From Halovulum dunhuangense (lineage in GTDB: Bacteria; Pseudomonadota; Alphaproteobacteria; Rhodobacterales; Rhodobacteraceae), in NCBI RefSeq assembly GCF_013093415.1, contig NZ_JABFBC010000001.1:1860001-1924000 (forward strand): a DNA stretch of 64,000 nt, in the 5' to 3' direction. A program made the translations under genes and the position numbers. The notes under the pieces are model-generated. The model did no database searches and was not told the origin of the DNA. It was given only the letters and a program-made list of their open reading frames with translations. Positions 10,051 through 21,283 of this stretch are shown here, one piece after another; the first letter of the stretch is position 1; each line of letters opens with the position of its first letter.

Positions 10051-12078
10051 ATGGCGGCGATGACATCCGATACCACCCGGGCGGCGGGTCTGGCGGCCGC
10101 GCTGCCGCGCGACCCCTTGTATCTTTTCCTGCCGGTCGCCTGGGGCGGGCTGGGCGCAGCCTGGCTTGGCGGCGCGCCGTCGTGGCTGATCGTGGCGCTC
10201 TGGGTTGCCGGGGGGCTTGCGACGGCGCTGCAGTTGCAAGGGGCGGGCCGCGCCGCGCCGGTCGATCCCGCCTTCGGCCCGGCGCTGTTCCGGCTTTCCA
10301 GGGGCCGCGTGCTGCGCCCGCGGAACCGCGTCGCACGGCGCATGGCCGGGCTCGGCCCGGATCTGTTCGCCACCCTCGCCGGCGGTGTGGAGGGGGGCAG
10401 CGCCGCGCTGTTCCGGATGGGGCAGGAGGCCGAGCGCAAGGGCCATGCCGAAGTCGCCGCGCGATTCTGGGAACGTGCCTACCGGCTGAGCGCCGCGCGT
10501 GCGCGCGACGGCGGGCAGCACTGGCGGCTTGAACCGGTCGGGCCGCCCGGACCTGCGGCAATGCTGCCATCCGACGAGTCGGCCGCACTCGAGGATCTGC
10601 CGGTCGCGGTCGTCCGTCTCGATGCCGATGGCAAGATCCTGGCGGTGAACGCCGCCGCCCGTCGCCTGCTGGGAGAGGCGGCGCTCCCGGGGGTGGCACT
10701 GCCCAGCATCCTCGAGGGCATGGGCAAGCCCATGACCCAGCGCCTGCGAGAGACGATGGCGGGGCAGGCCCAGGGCCGCTCGGAAGTGGCGCGCTGCCAC
10801 GGGGCGGACAGCGACGGCTTTCTCCAGGTCGTGATGACCCGCTGCGAGGGGGCGTGCGGGCCGAGCATCCTTGCGGTGCTGAGTGACGCGACCCAGCTGA
10901 AGACGCTGGAGGCGCAGTTCGTCCAGAGCCAGAAGATGCAGGCCGTGGGCCAGCTGGCCGGTGGGATCGCGCATGATTTCAACAACCTGCTGACCGCGAT
11001 CAACGGCCATTGCGACCTTTTGCTCCTGCGGCACCTGCAGGGCGATGGCGATCATGCGGACCTGATGCAGATCCGCCAGAACGCGAACCGCGCGGCGGCG
11101 CTGGTGCGCCAGTTGCTCGCCTTCTCGCGCAAGCAGACCCTGCGGCCCCAGACGCTGCATCTGTACGATACGCTGGCCGAGCTGGCCAATCTGCTGAACC
11201 GGCTGCTGGGCGAGAAGTTCACCCTGAGGATCCGTAATTCCGAGGATATCTGGCCGGTGCGGGTGGACGAGCGTCAGCTGGAACAGGTGATCGTGAACCT
11301 GGTGGTGAACGCCCGCGACGCGATGCCCGACGGTGGGGTCGTCTCGCTCGAGACCAGGCGGCTGAGCCTGGATGCGCCAAGCGAGCGGGACCGCGCCATC
11401 ATCCCGCCCGGGGACTACGCGGTCATCACCGTCGAGGACAGCGGCGTCGGCATCCCGCGGGACCGGCTGGGCAAGATCTTCGAGCCGTTCTACACCACCA
11501 AGAGGGCCGGCGAGGGGACCGGGCTGGGCCTGTCCACCGCCTACGGCATCATCAAGCAGATGGACGGCTTCATCTTCGTCGAAAGCGAGCCCGGTGTCAG
11601 GACCCGTTTCGAGATATTGCTGCCGCGCAGCACGTCCGAACCCGGCGCGGATGCCGATGCGCCGCCCGCGGTCCCGGCCGTGCGCCGGCGCGAGAGCGAG
11701 GGGCAGGGCGTGGTGCTGCTGGTCGAGGACGAGGCGCCGGTCCGCGCCTTTGCCGCCCGCGCGCTGCAACTGCGCGGGTTCACCGTGATCGAGGCCGAAA
11801 GCGGCGAGGCGGCGCTGGAACTGCTGGAGGATCGCGATCTGCGGGTCGATCTGTTCGTCTCGGACGTGGTGATGCCGGGTCTGGACGGGCCAAGCTGGGT
11901 GCGGCGCGCCTACCAGATGCGGCCCACGGCCAGCACGGTATTCGTGTCGGGCTATTCGATGGACATGTTCTCGGACACGAGCGAGCTGGTCCCGCGGTCG
12001 AGCTACCTGCCCAAGCCCTTTACCCTGAACGACCTGATCGAGCGGGTCCGCGACCACATGGACCGCTACGCGGCCTGA
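10051..12078 (+). CDS. cckA: CckA-type hybrid histidine kinase
   Basis: 675 residues. CckA is the membrane kinase/phosphatase that feeds the ChpT-CtrA phosphorelay (cell cycle, motility and gene-transfer-agent control in alphaproteobacteria). Two N-terminal membrane segments (about residues 17-33 and 39-57) precede a PAS-like part (about 185-280). The H-box [20 protein letters not shown] has His308. The ATPase boxes [34 protein letters not shown] and [17 protein letters not shown] follow. A C-terminal receiver carries [19 protein letters not shown] and Asp605 in [13 protein letters not shown]. Length and domain order match Caulobacter CckA, except that only one PAS is evident. A palindrome lies just upstream of the start. 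Confidence 0.9.
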   Translation: MAAMTSDTTRAAGLAAALPRDPLYLFLPVAWGGLGAAWLGGAPSWLIVALWVAGGLATALQLQGAGRAAPVDPAFGPALFRLSRGRVLRPRNRVARRMAGLGPDLFATLAGGVEGGSAALFRMGQEAERKGHAEVAARFWERAYRLSAARARDGGQHWRLEPVGPPGPAAMLPSDESAALEDLPVAVVRLDADGKILAVNAAARRLLGEAALPGVALPSILEGMGKPMTQRLRETMAGQAQGRSEVARCHGADSDGFLQVVMTRCEGACGPSILAVLSDATQLKTLEAQFVQSQKMQAVGQLAGGIAHDFNNLLTAINGHCDLLLLRHLQGDGDHADLMQIRQNANRAAALVRQLLAFSRKQTLRPQTLHLYDTLAELANLLNRLLGEKFTLRIRNSEDIWPVRVDERQLEQVIVNLVVNARDAMPDGGVVSLETRRLSLDAPSERDRAIIPPGDYAVITVEDSGVGIPRDRLGKIFEPFYTTKRAGEGTGLGLSTAYGIIKQMDGFIFVESEPGVRTRFEILLPRSTSEPGADADAPPAVPAVRRRESEGQGVVLLVEDEAPVRAFAARALQLRGFTVIEAESGEAALELLEDRDLRVDLFVSDVVMPGLDGPSWVRRAYQMRPTASTVFVSGYSMDMFSDTSELVPRSSYLPKPFTLNDLIERVRDHMDRYAA

Positions 12079-12084
12079 ACGTGG

Positions 12085-12708
12085 TCAGGCAGCACGCGAC
12101 GGCGGCGTCACCGTGCGCGCGGTGCCGCTTTCCCAGATGTCGAGTTCCGGCGCGAAATATGCCTCGAGCCGGGCGCGGGTCGCGGGCGCCAGTTCGGCCC
12201 GTCTGCGCGGCGAGGCGTTGTGATGCTCTATCGTCACCGGATGGTCGAGCCGGCGGGACAGGAAACGCGCGAACAGATCCATCTCCTCGAAGCGGAAGAC
12301 GATGTCCACGATCAGCTTGCCCGAGGCGTCGCACAGGAATGCCTGGGGCCGCCACAGGTCGCGCAGGCAGGGCCGGTCGGCCCGGTCCATGTAGTCGTTG
12401 GCGAAACTCTCGAAACTGATGCCCGCCGTGCTGGCCGCACCCTCTTCTGGGCGGGAGCGGTAGCGCCACCAGCTCTCCAGCCAGTCGACCGGGTGGCGCA
12501 GCTGGCAGACCGTGTCGATCGGGCCGATGCCGGTCTCGGTCAGATAGGGGCGCAGGTAACGTTCGAAGTGATGGGCCGGCATGTGCGTGACCCGGTGGTG
12601 GCGTGTGAAGAGGATGTGGCAGCGCCGCCGGATCGCGTTCTCTACCGAGGTGGACCCGGTCTTGGTCATCGCGAGATAGGCGAAGCGCCCTTCGACATGC
12701 AGCAGCAT
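12085..12708 (-). CDS. Sulfotransferase-family-like protein
   Basis: 207 residues. MTKTGSTSVENAIRR resembles the 5'-phosphosulfate-binding loop of PAPS-dependent sulfotransferases, and CQLRHPVDWLESWWRYR resembles the 3'-phosphate-binding RxP..RxxS region. FRFEEMDLFARFLSRRL is the matching downstream helix. A strong AAGGAGAGAG lies upstream of the ATG. The stop is 6 bp from the convergent cckA stop. Its 5' end shares an intergenic region with recA. It is shorter than typical carbohydrate sulfotransferases, and the acceptor is unknown. The family is fairly likely and the substrate is not assignable. Confidence 0.7.
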   Translation of the reverse strand: MLLHVEGRFAYLAMTKTGSTSVENAIRRRCHILFTRHHRVTHMPAHHFERYLRPYLTETGIGPIDTVCQLRHPVDWLESWWRYRSRPEEGAASTAGISFESFANDYMDRADRPCLRDLWRPQAFLCDASGKLIVDIVFRFEEMDLFARFLSRRLDHPVTIEHHNASPRRRAELAPATRARLEAYFAPELDIWESGTARTVTPPSRAA

Positions 12709-12785
12709 GGACTCTCTCCTTCGGCTTCAGGCTTCTTAAACCAAGAGCGGCGAGGCTGGGAAAGGAAGAAAAATCCTGTTGCAAT

Positions 12786-12827
12786 GTTCTCTTTTTGATC
12801 TCATGGTAAACGGAACAAGAGGCGAAC
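12786..12827 (+). promoter_or_regulatory. LexA (SOS) operator of recA, with a second degenerate copy
   Basis: GAAC-N7-GAAC at 12813-12827 is an exact match to the alphaproteobacterial LexA box. GTTC-N7-GATC at 12786-12800 is a one-mismatch match to the equivalent GTTC-N7-GTTC form, 27 bp upstream. Both lie 50-92 bp before the recA start codon. Repression by LexA until DNA damage is established for this motif in the class. Confidence 0.8.
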
Positions 12828-12877
12828 AGAGCGGCGATTGCCCACCCCGGCAAAGCGTGAAATAAAGGTGCTCAAAC

Positions 12878-13942
12878 ATGGCGACTCCCCTTTTCGACTT
12901 GAGTGAAAAACGCAGCATGGACAAGCAGAAGGCCCTTGAATCGGCTCTGAGCCAGATCGAACGCAGCTTCGGCAAGGGTTCGATCATGCGCCTCGGCCAG
13001 GGCGGCGCGGTGATGGAGATCGAGGCGACCTCGACCGGTTCGCTCGGCCTCGACATCGCGCTCGGCATCGGCGGGCTGCCCAAGGGCCGCATCGTCGAGG
13101 TGTACGGCCCCGAATCCTCGGGCAAGACGACGCTGGCGCTGCATGTGATCGCGGAAGAGCAGAAGAAGGGCGGCGTCTGCGCCTTCGTCGACGCCGAACA
13201 CGCGCTCGACCCGCAATACGCGAGGAAACTGGGCGTCGACCTGAACGAATTGCTGATCTCGCAGCCCGATGCGGGCGAGCAGGCGCTGGAAATCACCGAG
13301 ACGCTGGTGCGCTCGGGCGCGGTTTCGGTCGTCGTGGTCGATTCGGTGGCGGCACTCACCCCGAAATCGGAACTCGAGGGCGACATGGGCGACCACCAGG
13401 TCGGCGCCCAGGCCCGCCTGATGAGCCAGGCCATGCGCAAGCTGACAGGCGCGATCAGCCGCTCGAACTGCATGGTCATCTTCATCAACCAGATCCGCAT
13501 GAAGATCGGCGTGATGTTCGGCTCGCCCGAGACGACCTCGGGCGGCAACGCGCTGAAGTTCTACGCGAGCGTCCGGCTCGATATCCGCCGCATCTCCTCG
13601 ATCAAGGACCGGGACGAGACGGTGGGCAACCAGACCCGCGTCAAGGTTGTCAAGAACAAGGTCGCCCCGCCCTTCAAGCAGGTCGAGTTCGACATCATGT
13701 ATGGCGAGGGCATCTCCAAGGTGGGCGAGTTGGTCGACCTGGGGGTGAAGGCCGGTGTCGTCGAGAAGTCCGGCTCCTGGTACTCCTTCGGGGACCAGCG
13801 CATCGGGCAGGGGCGCGAGAACGCGAAGACCTTCCTGAAGGAGAACCCCGACATCTCTCTCATCATCGAGGACAAGATCCGTGCGGCCCACGGTCTCGAG
13901 TTCGCCATGAGCGAGGATGACGGCGCGGTGGTCGAGGACTGA
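12878..13942 (+). CDS. recA: Recombinase RecA
   Basis: 354 residues. This is the ATP-dependent strand-exchange protein and LexA co-protease. Motifs include GSIMRLGQG, Walker [11 protein letters not shown] (residues 77-84), [25 protein letters not shown], the DNA-binding loop 1 region [39 protein letters not shown] (loop 2), and an acidic C-terminus ending [15 protein letters not shown] precedes the ATG. An inner Met at 12917 ([11 protein letters not shown]) is where many shorter RecAs begin. The LexA box upstream and a long terminator hairpin downstream frame the gene as a single unit. Confidence 0.98.
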   Translation: MATPLFDLSEKRSMDKQKALESALSQIERSFGKGSIMRLGQGGAVMEIEATSTGSLGLDIALGIGGLPKGRIVEVYGPESSGKTTLALHVIAEEQKKGGVCAFVDAEHALDPQYARKLGVDLNELLISQPDAGEQALEITETLVRSGAVSVVVVDSVAALTPKSELEGDMGDHQVGAQARLMSQAMRKLTGAISRSNCMVIFINQIRMKIGVMFGSPETTSGGNALKFYASVRLDIRRISSIKDRDETVGNQTRVKVVKNKVAPPFKQVEFDIMYGEGISKVGELVDLGVKAGVVEKSGSWYSFGDQRIGQGRENAKTFLKENPDISLIIEDKIRAAHGLEFAMSEDDGAVVED

Positions 13943-13980
13943 GCGCGACACCGCGGCATCAGACACCGCGGGATTCAACG

Positions 13981-14012
13981 ATCGGCGCCGGACGGGACCG
14001 TCCGGCGCCGAT
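13981..14012 (+). terminator. Long perfect terminator hairpin between recA and the chemoreceptor gene
   Basis: Arms 13981-13995 and 13998-14012 are perfect 15-base complements, so about 14 bp can pair around a tight loop, followed by TTCGTTC. It lies 39 bases after the recA stop and 48 bases from the convergent chemoreceptor stop, so it may serve both strands. Confidence 0.8.
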
Positions 14013-14059
14013 TTCGTTCAAGGCTATCGTCGATGCGGGACGGGCGGCCGGTTCCCGTT

Positions 14060-15751
14060 TCAGGATGCGCGGGCGAGGCGCGACGGCCCTTCGTCTATGG
14101 TGAAGCTGTCGACGATGGATTTCAGGCTGGCGACCGCCTGCTCGAGGCTGGCCAGCCCGGCGGCGCTGCGCTCGGCCAGTTGCGCGTTCGACTGGACCTC
14201 GTCTTCCATGCTGCGCACCATGCCGTTCATGTCGGCGATCCGCCGGGCTTCCTCGCGGCCGGCCGCGGCGACCTCCGAGATCGCGGCGGTCAGCGTGTCG
14301 AGCGATTTCGAGATCTGGTTGAGCGCCTCGCCGGTTTCGCGCACCATCTGCACCCCCTCGCCGACGCTGGCTGCGGATTGCTGGATCAGCTCGGTGATGT
14401 CGGCTGCCGCCTGCGTGGAGCGCTGCGCGAGCGACCGCACCTCGGCCGCCACCACGGCAAAGCCCTTGCCGGCCTCGCCGGCGCGCGCGGCCTCGACCGC
14501 CGCGTTCAACGCCAGCAGGTTGGTCTGGAACGAGATCGACTCTATCACCGTGGTGATCTCGTTGATGCGGTTCGAATTGCGTTCGATCTTGGCGACCGCG
14601 GCGACCGCCTTCTCGACCGCGGCCGAGCCGCGGCCGGTCCGGTCCGAGACGTCGCTGGCAAGGCGGTCGGCCTCGTCCATGCGGGCACTGTTGCGGCGCA
14701 CGATTCCCGACAATTCGTCCATCGAGGCCGAGGTTTCCTCGATCTTCGCGGCCTGCTGCCCGTTGCGCTGCACCAGGTCGCGGCCGTCCTGCCCCATGCG
14801 CTGGCTGGTTGTGGTGGCCGTTGCGGCGGCCGCGCGGGCCGCGGCTACGACCGAGCGCAGCGAGTCGGCGGCATTCGTCACCCGCTGCTGCATCTGCCCG
14901 AAGCGACCGGCCATGGCCGGGGACGGCTTGTAGGTGAGGTCCCCTGCGCCCAAGGCGATGATACGGGCCTCCAGCTCGCCCATCGTCTGCGCGATCGACG
15001 AGAACAGCCGGTTCAGTTGCTCGGCCAGCCGGACCAGACCGGGGTCGTCGAACCGGCTGTCGATGCGGCGGGTGAAGTCGCCGTCCAGACCGGCCTCGAC
15101 CATGGTCGAGAATTCCTGCTCCATCGTCGACATGATCCGTTGGCGCATTTCGGCGGCCTCTGCCTGGGCGGCTTCCATCGCCTCGCGCGCGGCGGTCGCG
15201 CTGGCGGTGGCGGCACGGGCTTCCTCTGCCTCGGCGCCGGCTTGCTCGAGCAGGCGCAGGCGCTCGCGGATGGTGACGATCATCGCCGCCGATTCCATCA
15301 GCAGGATCGCCGCATGTATCAGGGTGCGCCCGATATCCGCCCCGCCGGGATAGACCAGCTGCGGCGCGAGAAAGTTCAGCCCGAGGTGGTGCACGGCCAC
15401 CACCAGCGTGGCCGCGACGATCGCCTTCACGTCGACCAGCGCCGCAAGGATCGCGACCAGCGCGAAGAAATACATGTGGCTGTCCACCTGCCAGGGATGG
15501 CCGCCCAGCGCCGCGGTGATCAGCGCGGCCTGCCCGACGAGGGCGATCGCCAGCGTCTGCCGCCCCGCGACGGGGTCGGTGCGCAGCATGGCCCAGGCGG
15601 CCGCCGTCAGCGCCAGGGAGATCGCCGGCAGCAGCAGCGCGGGGCCCGACAGGGCTATGGCCAGGCCAGTGATCACCGGCGCATGCGCAAGGCTGAACCC
15701 CAGCAGGATGCGCTGGGCGCGGTGGCGGGAGGTGTCGATCGCGTTCGTCAT
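14060..15751 (-). CDS. Methyl-accepting chemotaxis protein with polytopic membrane sensor region
   Basis: 563 residues. The N-terminal part of about 170 residues is several hydrophobic helices containing [18 protein letters not shown] and [19 protein letters not shown], not a periplasmic ligand domain between two helices. A coiled coil, a HAMP-like stretch (about residues 225-300) and the MCP signalling hairpin follow. The hairpin tip reads [21 protein letters not shown], near residue 405. The protein should signal to CheA/CheW from the inner membrane. The start at 15751 was chosen over 15775 because it gives an ATGA overlap with the upstream small gene and has a GAGAGG site. Chemotaxis genes are absent from the window. 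The ligand is unknown. Confidence 0.88.
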   Translation of the reverse strand: MTNAIDTSRHRAQRILLGFSLAHAPVITGLAIALSGPALLLPAISLALTAAAWAMLRTDPVAGRQTLAIALVGQAALITAALGGHPWQVDSHMYFFALVAILAALVDVKAIVAATLVVAVHHLGLNFLAPQLVYPGGADIGRTLIHAAILLMESAAMIVTIRERLRLLEQAGAEAEEARAATASATAAREAMEAAQAEAAEMRQRIMSTMEQEFSTMVEAGLDGDFTRRIDSRFDDPGLVRLAEQLNRLFSSIAQTMGELEARIIALGAGDLTYKPSPAMAGRFGQMQQRVTNAADSLRSVVAAARAAAATATTTSQRMGQDGRDLVQRNGQQAAKIEETSASMDELSGIVRRNSARMDEADRLASDVSDRTGRGSAAVEKAVAAVAKIERNSNRINEITTVIESISFQTNLLALNAAVEAARAGEAGKGFAVVAAEVRSLAQRSTQAAADITELIQQSAASVGEGVQMVRETGEALNQISKSLDTLTAAISEVAAAGREEARRIADMNGMVRSMEDEVQSNAQLAERSAAGLASLEQAVASLKSIVDSFTIDEGPSRLARAS

Positions 15752-16050
15752 ATGTCCTCTCGGGATCTGCCGCAAAGCGCGGTCAGCCGGCCCAGGTCAA
15801 GCATCAGCCAGACATCGCGGCGGCCCTGCACGGCCGCGATCTGTGTTTCGGAGAGCAGCGTCTCGGCGCCGATGCCGCGCGCACCGGTCATCAGCGGCGA
15901 TGCCCCGACCTGATCGAGGATCGCGGCTGCATCGGCCCAGGGCGCGGCGATCACCAGCGCGGGGCGGTCGGGCCGGACAGGCGCGGCGGTGACGGCCCCG
16001 ACCAGCGGGATCGCCATGACCAGGCCCGACAGAAGGATGTTCGCCAGCAT
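15748..16050 (-). CDS. Small putative exported protein coupled to the chemoreceptor gene
   Basis: 100 residues with no family I recognise. The start [24 protein letters not shown] looks like a cleavable signal peptide, followed by about 75 residues with [43 protein letters not shown] and one Cys near the C-terminus. The start at 16050 was chosen over 16182 because GGAG is well placed and the signal sequence begins there. Its stop overlaps the chemoreceptor start in ATGA, so the two are translated together. A periplasmic accessory or sensor role for the receptor is an inference from that coupling. Confidence 0.6.
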   Translation of the reverse strand: MLANILLSGLVMAIPLVGAVTAAPVRPDRPALVIAAPWADAAAILDQVGASPLMTGARGIGAETLLSETQIAAVQGRRDVWLMLDLGRLTALCGRSREDI

Positions 16051-16214
16051 CGGCGGGCTCCGGTGTGTCGTTGCGGATGCGACCCTCAAACCATGCAAAC
16101 GTAAAGAATTGCCTTTCAGGGTGCGGGCCGCCGGCGAAAAGACGAGTTGTGGACAGTCCCTGCGTGCTGGGATAATCCCCATCGGGTGCGAATGCCGCGA
16201 TCCCGAGGACTTAC

Positions 16215-18878
16215 ATGACCGTCAGCCTGAACGATATCCGCAGCACGTTTCTGGGGTATTTCGAGAAGAACGGCCACGAGGTGGTGCCAAGCGCGCCGCT
16301 GGTGCCGCGCAACGATCCCACGCTGATGTTCACCAATTCGGGCATGGTCCCGTTCAAGAACCTGTTCACCGGGATCGAGCATCGCGACTATACCCGCGCC
16401 ACCTCGTGCCAGAAATGCGTGCGCGCGGGCGGCAAGCACAACGATCTCGACAATGTGGGCTACACCGCACGGCACCACACGTTTTTCGAGATGCTGGGGA
16501 ATTTCAGCTTCGGGGACTATTTCAAGGAAGATGCGATTCCGCTGGCCTGGGACCTGATCACCAAGGAATTCGGGATCCCCAAGGACAAGCTTTACGTCAC
16601 CGTCTATCACACCGATGACGAGGCGGCGGCGATCTGGAAGAAGCACGCCGGCCTGCCCGACGAGCGCATCATCCGCATCGCGACGGACGACAATTTCTGG
16701 ATGATGGGGCCGACGGGGCCCTGTGGCCCGTCCTCCGAGATCTTCTATGACCATGGCGATCACATCTGGGGCGGCCCGCCGGGCAGCCCCGAGCAGGATG
16801 GCGACCGGTTCATCGAGATCTGGAACCTTGTCTTCATGCAGTACGAACAGTTCGAGGACGGCACCCGCCGCCCGCTGCCCAAGCCCTCGATCGACACGGG
16901 CATGGGGCTTGAACGCTTCGGCGCGACCATGATGGGCAGCCACGACAACTACGCCACCGACGTGATGCGCGACCTGATCGAGGCCTCGGCCCATGCGACC
17001 GGCGTGGACCCCTACGGGCCGCAGAACGTGCATCACCGGGTGATCGCGGATCATCTGCGCTCGACCTCGTTCCTGATCTCGGACGGGGTGCTGCCCTCGA
17101 ACGAGGGGCGGGGCTATGTCCTGCGCCGGATCATGCGCCGCGCCATGCGCCACGCCCATCTGCTGGGCGCCAAGGATCCGGTGATGTGGAAGCTGGTGCC
17201 GGTGCTGGTGCGCCAGATGGGCCAGGCCTATCCCGAGCTTGCCCGCGCGCAGAAACTGGTCGAGGAGACGCTGCGGCTGGAGGAAACCCGCTTCAAGCAG
17301 ACGCTCGATCGCGGCCTGAGCCTGCTGGATGCGGAGCTTGCCACGCTGGAGGAAGGCGCGGAATTGCCCGGCGAGACGGCGTTCCGGCTTTATGACACCT
17401 ATGGCTTTCCGCTGGACCTGACCCAGGACGCGCTGCGCGAGCGGGGGCGCGCGGTGAACGTGGCGGGCTTCGAGGCCGCGATGGCCGAGCAGCGCGCCAA
17501 GGCCCGCGCGGCCTGGGCCGGCTCGGGCGAACAGGCGGATGCGGCGATCTGGTACGACATCGCCGAAGCCGAGGGCGTGACCGAGTTCCTTGGCTACGAC
17601 ACCGAAAAGGCCGAGGGCCAGCTTGTCGCCATCATCAAGGACGGCAAGGAAGCCAGCGCCGCGGTGGCCGGCGATGCGGTGGAACTGGTCTTCAACCAGA
17701 CGCCCTTCTACGCCGAATCCGGTGGCCAGGTCGGCGACAGCGGCATGATCCGGACCGAGACGGGCCTTGTCACCATCACCGACACCCGCAAGACGGCCGG
17801 CGTCTTCCGTCACATCGGCACCGTGACCGAGGGCGAGATCGAGACCGGCGCCGCAGCCCAGCTGGAGGTGGATCACGCACGCCGCAGCGCGATCCGGGCC
17901 AACCACTCGGCCACGCATCTGCTGCACGAGGCGCTGCGCCAGGCACTGGGGGAGCATGTCGCGCAGCGCGGCTCTCTCAATGCCGAGGATCGGCTGCGCT
18001 TCGACTTCAGCCACACCAAGGCGATGACCCCGGCAGAGTTGCAGCGGGTCGAGGCCGAGGTGAACGCCTATATCCGCCAGAACACGCCCGTCGAGACGCG
18101 GATCATGACGCCCGAGGATGCGCGCGCGCTGGGGGCGCAGGCGCTGTTCGGCGAGAAATACGGCGACGAGGTGCGGGTCGTGTCGATGGGCGCGCAGGAC
18201 GGCTCGGGCAAGGGGGCGGATGGGCGGACCTATTCGCTGGAACTGTGCGGCGGCACCCATGTGCGCCAGACCGGCGATATCGGCCTGTTCGTGACGCTGT
18301 CCGAGAGTGCCTCGGCCGCCGGCGTGCGCCGGATCGAGGCGCTGACCGGAGAGGCGGCGCAGGCCTATCTGGCGCAGCAGGACGCGACGCTGGCGCAGGT
18401 CGCGGGCGTGCTCAAGACCCAGCGCGCGGACGTGGTCGATCGGGTCAAGGCGCTGCTTGACGAGCGCAAGGCGCTCCAGAACGAACTGGCCGATCTGCGC
18501 CGGCAGCTGGCGCTGTCGGGCGGCGGCAAGTCCGAGGCGGCCGGGCCCGAGACGGTGGCGGGGGTGCCTTTCGTGGGCCAGACGCTTCAGGGCGTGTCGG
18601 GCAAGGATCTGCGCGGGCTGATCGATGCCCAGAAGGAGCGTGTCGGCTCGGGCGTGATCCTGCTGATCGCGGATGCGGGCGGCAAGGCGGCCATCGCGGC
18701 GGGTGTGACCGACGATCTGGTGGCGCGCTTCTCGGCGGTGGATATGGTGCGCGTCGCGGCCGAGGCCATGGGCGGCAAGGGCGGCGGCGGCCGGGCCGAC
18801 ATGGCCCAGGGCGGCGCGCCCGATGCGGGCCGGGCCGACGCGGCGCTTGACGCGGTGCGCGGGCTGATCGCCGGCTGA
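16215..18878 (+). CDS. alaS: Alanyl-tRNA synthetase
   Basis: 887 residues, full length. It charges tRNA-Ala. The order is catalytic domain (motif 1 [36 protein letters not shown], shown here only as landmarks [13 protein letters not shown] and [12 protein letters not shown], motif 2 [21 protein letters not shown], motif 3 [11 protein letters not shown]), tRNA-recognition helices, the editing domain with zinc-type motifs [12 protein letters not shown] and LCGGTHV, then the oligomerisation C-Ala domain with [16 protein letters not shown] lies 6 bases before the ATG. The small DUF1330 gene follows after 33 bp. Confidence 0.97.
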   Translation: MTVSLNDIRSTFLGYFEKNGHEVVPSAPLVPRNDPTLMFTNSGMVPFKNLFTGIEHRDYTRATSCQKCVRAGGKHNDLDNVGYTARHHTFFEMLGNFSFGDYFKEDAIPLAWDLITKEFGIPKDKLYVTVYHTDDEAAAIWKKHAGLPDERIIRIATDDNFWMMGPTGPCGPSSEIFYDHGDHIWGGPPGSPEQDGDRFIEIWNLVFMQYEQFEDGTRRPLPKPSIDTGMGLERFGATMMGSHDNYATDVMRDLIEASAHATGVDPYGPQNVHHRVIADHLRSTSFLISDGVLPSNEGRGYVLRRIMRRAMRHAHLLGAKDPVMWKLVPVLVRQMGQAYPELARAQKLVEETLRLEETRFKQTLDRGLSLLDAELATLEEGAELPGETAFRLYDTYGFPLDLTQDALRERGRAVNVAGFEAAMAEQRAKARAAWAGSGEQADAAIWYDIAEAEGVTEFLGYDTEKAEGQLVAIIKDGKEASAAVAGDAVELVFNQTPFYAESGGQVGDSGMIRTETGLVTITDTRKTAGVFRHIGTVTEGEIETGAAAQLEVDHARRSAIRANHSATHLLHEALRQALGEHVAQRGSLNAEDRLRFDFSHTKAMTPAELQRVEAEVNAYIRQNTPVETRIMTPEDARALGAQALFGEKYGDEVRVVSMGAQDGSGKGADGRTYSLELCGGTHVRQTGDIGLFVTLSESASAAGVRRIEALTGEAAQAYLAQQDATLAQVAGVLKTQRADVVDRVKALLDERKALQNELADLRRQLALSGGGKSEAAGPETVAGVPFVGQTLQGVSGKDLRGLIDAQKERVGSGVILLIADAGGKAAIAAGVTDDLVARFSAVDMVRVAAEAMGGKGGGGRADMAQGGAPDAGRADAALDAVRGLIAG

Positions 18879-18911
18879 GGCAGGATTTCAAAGGCAAGGG
18901 GAGGAACAGCG

Positions 18912-19199
18912 ATGCCGGCACTCTGGATCGCGAACGTGGATGTCTCGGACAACGAGGCCTATGCGAAATACGCCAAGCTTGCGTCCGAGGTGATCCCGGC
19001 GCATGGCGGCACCTTCATCGCGCGGGGCGCGCGCTATGTTCAGCTCGAGGGGCGGGAGTTTCCGCGCAACGTGGTCGCCCGTTTCGATACCGTCGAGGCG
19101 GCGGTCGCCTGCTACAACTCGCCCGAATACCAGGCGGCGCTGGCCCATGCCGAGGGCGCGGCCGAGCGTCAGCTGGTGATCGTGGAAATCACGGAATAA
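18912..19199 (+). CDS. DUF1330 family protein
   Basis: 95 residues with a dimeric ferredoxin-like (ABM-type) fold expected. ALWIANVDVSDNEAYAKYAKLASEVIPAHGGTF begins the domain (landmarks WIANVDVSD and IPAHGGTFIARG), followed by RNVVARFDTVEAAVACYNSPEYQAAL. No catalytic role has been established for the family, so none is given. GGGGAGGAA is correctly placed upstream, and alaS is 33 bp before it in the same direction. The small size and family match make it a real gene. Confidence 0.85.
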   Translation: MPALWIANVDVSDNEAYAKYAKLASEVIPAHGGTFIARGARYVQLEGREFPRNVVARFDTVEAAVACYNSPEYQAALAHAEGAAERQLVIVEITE

Positions 19200-19230
19200 T
19201 CTGCTGAAACAAGTAACTGCGTCGCGGTAT

Positions 19231-19839
19231 TCACATCGCGACGTAGCGGTCGCGCCGGTGGTTGATGGCGATGATCAGGTTCATCACCACAGCACCTGCA
19301 AGCGACCAGGCGACCGATGCGGGCGGCAGCACGAACAGGGCCAGGCCGAACACCACAGCGTCGACCAGAAGCTGCGTCCAGCCGGCGCGAAAGCCGATCC
19401 GGTCCTGGAGATAGACGGCAAGGACGCCCACGCCGCCCAGGGATGCCCCGTGCCGGAAAAGCGCGAGCAGCCCCGAGGCGGTGATCATGCCGAACAGCAC
19501 CGATCCCAGCAGCGGGTGCGACCAGTCCAACGTGACCTGGCCGGCCAGCCAGCCCGAGAGAACCGAAAGCAGGCTCACCGCCGCAAAGGTCTTGAGCGTG
19601 AAGCGCAGCCCCATGCGCCTCAGCGCGAGCCAGTAGAAGGGCAGGTTGATCGCGAAGAACACGGCGCCAAAGCTCCAGCCCGTGGCGTAGGAGATCACGA
19701 TGGCAAGCCCGGCGGTCTGCCCCGTCACCAGCCCGAGACCCTGGAGGATCACCAGCCCGAAGGCGCACATAGCAGCCCCGAAGACGATGCCTTGTGCATC
19801 GTCCATCGCGCTGTGGCGTTTGGGGTCTGGCTGCGACAT
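19231..19839 (-). CDS. YitT family membrane protein
   Basis: 202 residues with about five hydrophobic helices. GIVFGAAMCAFGLVIL, GQTAGLAIVISYATGWSFG, FAINLPFYWLALRRMG, GMITASGLLALFRHGASLGGVGVLA and LQDRIGFRAGWTQLLVDAVV follow the DUF161/YitT pattern. The C-terminal DUF2179 domain of Bacillus members is absent, so this is the short form. AGGAAAG is suitably placed before the start at 19839. Convergent with the DUF1330 gene. The transport role and substrate are unknown for this family. Confidence 0.85.
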   Translation of the reverse strand: MSQPDPKRHSAMDDAQGIVFGAAMCAFGLVILQGLGLVTGQTAGLAIVISYATGWSFGAVFFAINLPFYWLALRRMGLRFTLKTFAAVSLLSVLSGWLAGQVTLDWSHPLLGSVLFGMITASGLLALFRHGASLGGVGVLAVYLQDRIGFRAGWTQLLVDAVVFGLALFVLPPASVAWSLAGAVVMNLIIAINHRRDRYVAM

Positions 19840-19911
19840 GGGCGGGCTTTCCTGTGACCGCATCCGCATGCACCGGCCGGGCCGAAGGTGCAACCCCCCG
19901 GCCCGCACGCT

Positions 19912-21126
19912 TCAGCCGGGAAGCGCCTTGTTCAGGTTCTCCTCGACTGCTGCGAGAAAGCCCTCGGTGGTCAGCCAGCCCTGGTCCGGGCCGACCAGCA
20001 GGGCCAGGTCCTTTGTCATGGATCCCGCCTCCACCGTCTCGACCACGACGCGTTCCAGCGTTGTCGCGAAAGTCATCAGCGCCGCGTTCTCGTCCAGTTT
20101 GGCGCGGTGCTTCAGTGCCCCGGTCCAGGCGTAGATCGAGGCGATCGAATTGGTCGATGTCGCCTCGCCGCGCTGGTGCTGGCGGTAGTGCCGGGTCACG
20201 GTGCCATGCGCCGCCTCGGCCTCGATGATGCGGCCATCGGGGGTCATCAGCACGCTTGCCATCAGGCCCAGCGACCCGAAGCCCTGCGCCACCATGTCGG
20301 ACTGCACGTCCCCGTCATAGTTCTTGCAGGCCCAGACGAAGCCGCCCGACCATTTCAGGGCCGAGGCGACCACGTCGTCGATCAGCCGATGCTCGTAGGT
20401 GATCCCGGCGGCCTTGAACTTCTCGGCGAATTCGGTGTCGAATACCTCCTGGAACAGGTCCTTGAAGCGGCCGTCATACACCTTGAGGATGGTGTTCTTG
20501 GTGGACAGATACACCGGCCAGCCCAGGCTGAGCCCGTAGTTGAACGACGCGCGCGCGAAATCGCGGATCGACGCGTCGAGGTTGTACATCCCCATGTAGA
20601 CCCCGGCGGACGGCGCGTCATAGACCTCGCGCTCGATCACGGTGCCGTCCTCGCCCACGAATTTCAGGCTGAGCTTGCCCCTGCCGGGGAAGGCGATGTC
20701 GGTGGCGCGGTACTGGTCGCCGAAGGCGTGGCGCCCGATCACGATGGGCCGCGTCCAGCCCGGCACCAGGCGGGGGACGTTGCGGCAGATGATCGGCTGG
20801 CGGAACACCACGCCGCCCAGGATGTTGCGGATCGTGCCGTTGGGGCTGCGCCACATCTGTTTCAGGCCGAATTCCTCGACCCGGCCCTCGTCGGGGGTGA
20901 TGGTCGCGCATTTCACGCCGACGCCGATCTCGCGGATGCGGTTGGCCGCGTCGATGGTGACCTGGTCATCGGTGCGGTCACGCTCCTCGATGCCGAGGTC
21001 GTAATAGAGCAGGTCGATGTCGAGATAGGGCAGGATCAGCCGATCCTTGATGAAGCGCCAGATGATGCGGGTCATCTCGTCGCCGTCCAGTTCCACGATG
21101 GGGTTCGCCACCTTTATTCTGGTCAT
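19912..21126 (-). CDS. icd: NADP-dependent isocitrate dehydrogenase, homodimeric type
   Basis: 404 residues. It oxidises isocitrate to 2-oxoglutarate in the TCA cycle, reducing NADP+. The start [23 protein letters not shown] and [17 protein letters not shown] belong to the eukaryote-like subgroup (as in mitochondrial IDH2), not E. coli Icd. Further landmarks are [57 protein letters not shown] and [13 protein letters not shown]. It stands alone, with 72 bp to the YitT gene and a divergent methyltransferase upstream. Confidence 0.97.
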   Translation of the reverse strand: MTRIKVANPIVELDGDEMTRIIWRFIKDRLILPYLDIDLLYYDLGIEERDRTDDQVTIDAANRIREIGVGVKCATITPDEGRVEEFGLKQMWRSPNGTIRNILGGVVFRQPIICRNVPRLVPGWTRPIVIGRHAFGDQYRATDIAFPGRGKLSLKFVGEDGTVIEREVYDAPSAGVYMGMYNLDASIRDFARASFNYGLSLGWPVYLSTKNTILKVYDGRFKDLFQEVFDTEFAEKFKAAGITYEHRLIDDVVASALKWSGGFVWACKNYDGDVQSDMVAQGFGSLGLMASVLMTPDGRIIEAEAAHGTVTRHYRQHQRGEATSTNSIASIYAWTGALKHRAKLDENAALMTFATTLERVVVETVEAGSMTKDLALLVGPDQGWLTTEGFLAAVEENLNKALPG

Positions 21127-21283
21127 CCCGGTCCCTCCGTCTGAATGCCTGGCGCGGCTTTAGCGCAAGGCGGGCGGGATGGGAAGGCTTTGCATGCATT
21201 TGTATACCAAATGGCGTGGCCGCCGCGATTGCAACCGAAGGGCAGGGACTGTATCACCCGCGCCGGACCGCAGGGAGACAGGC

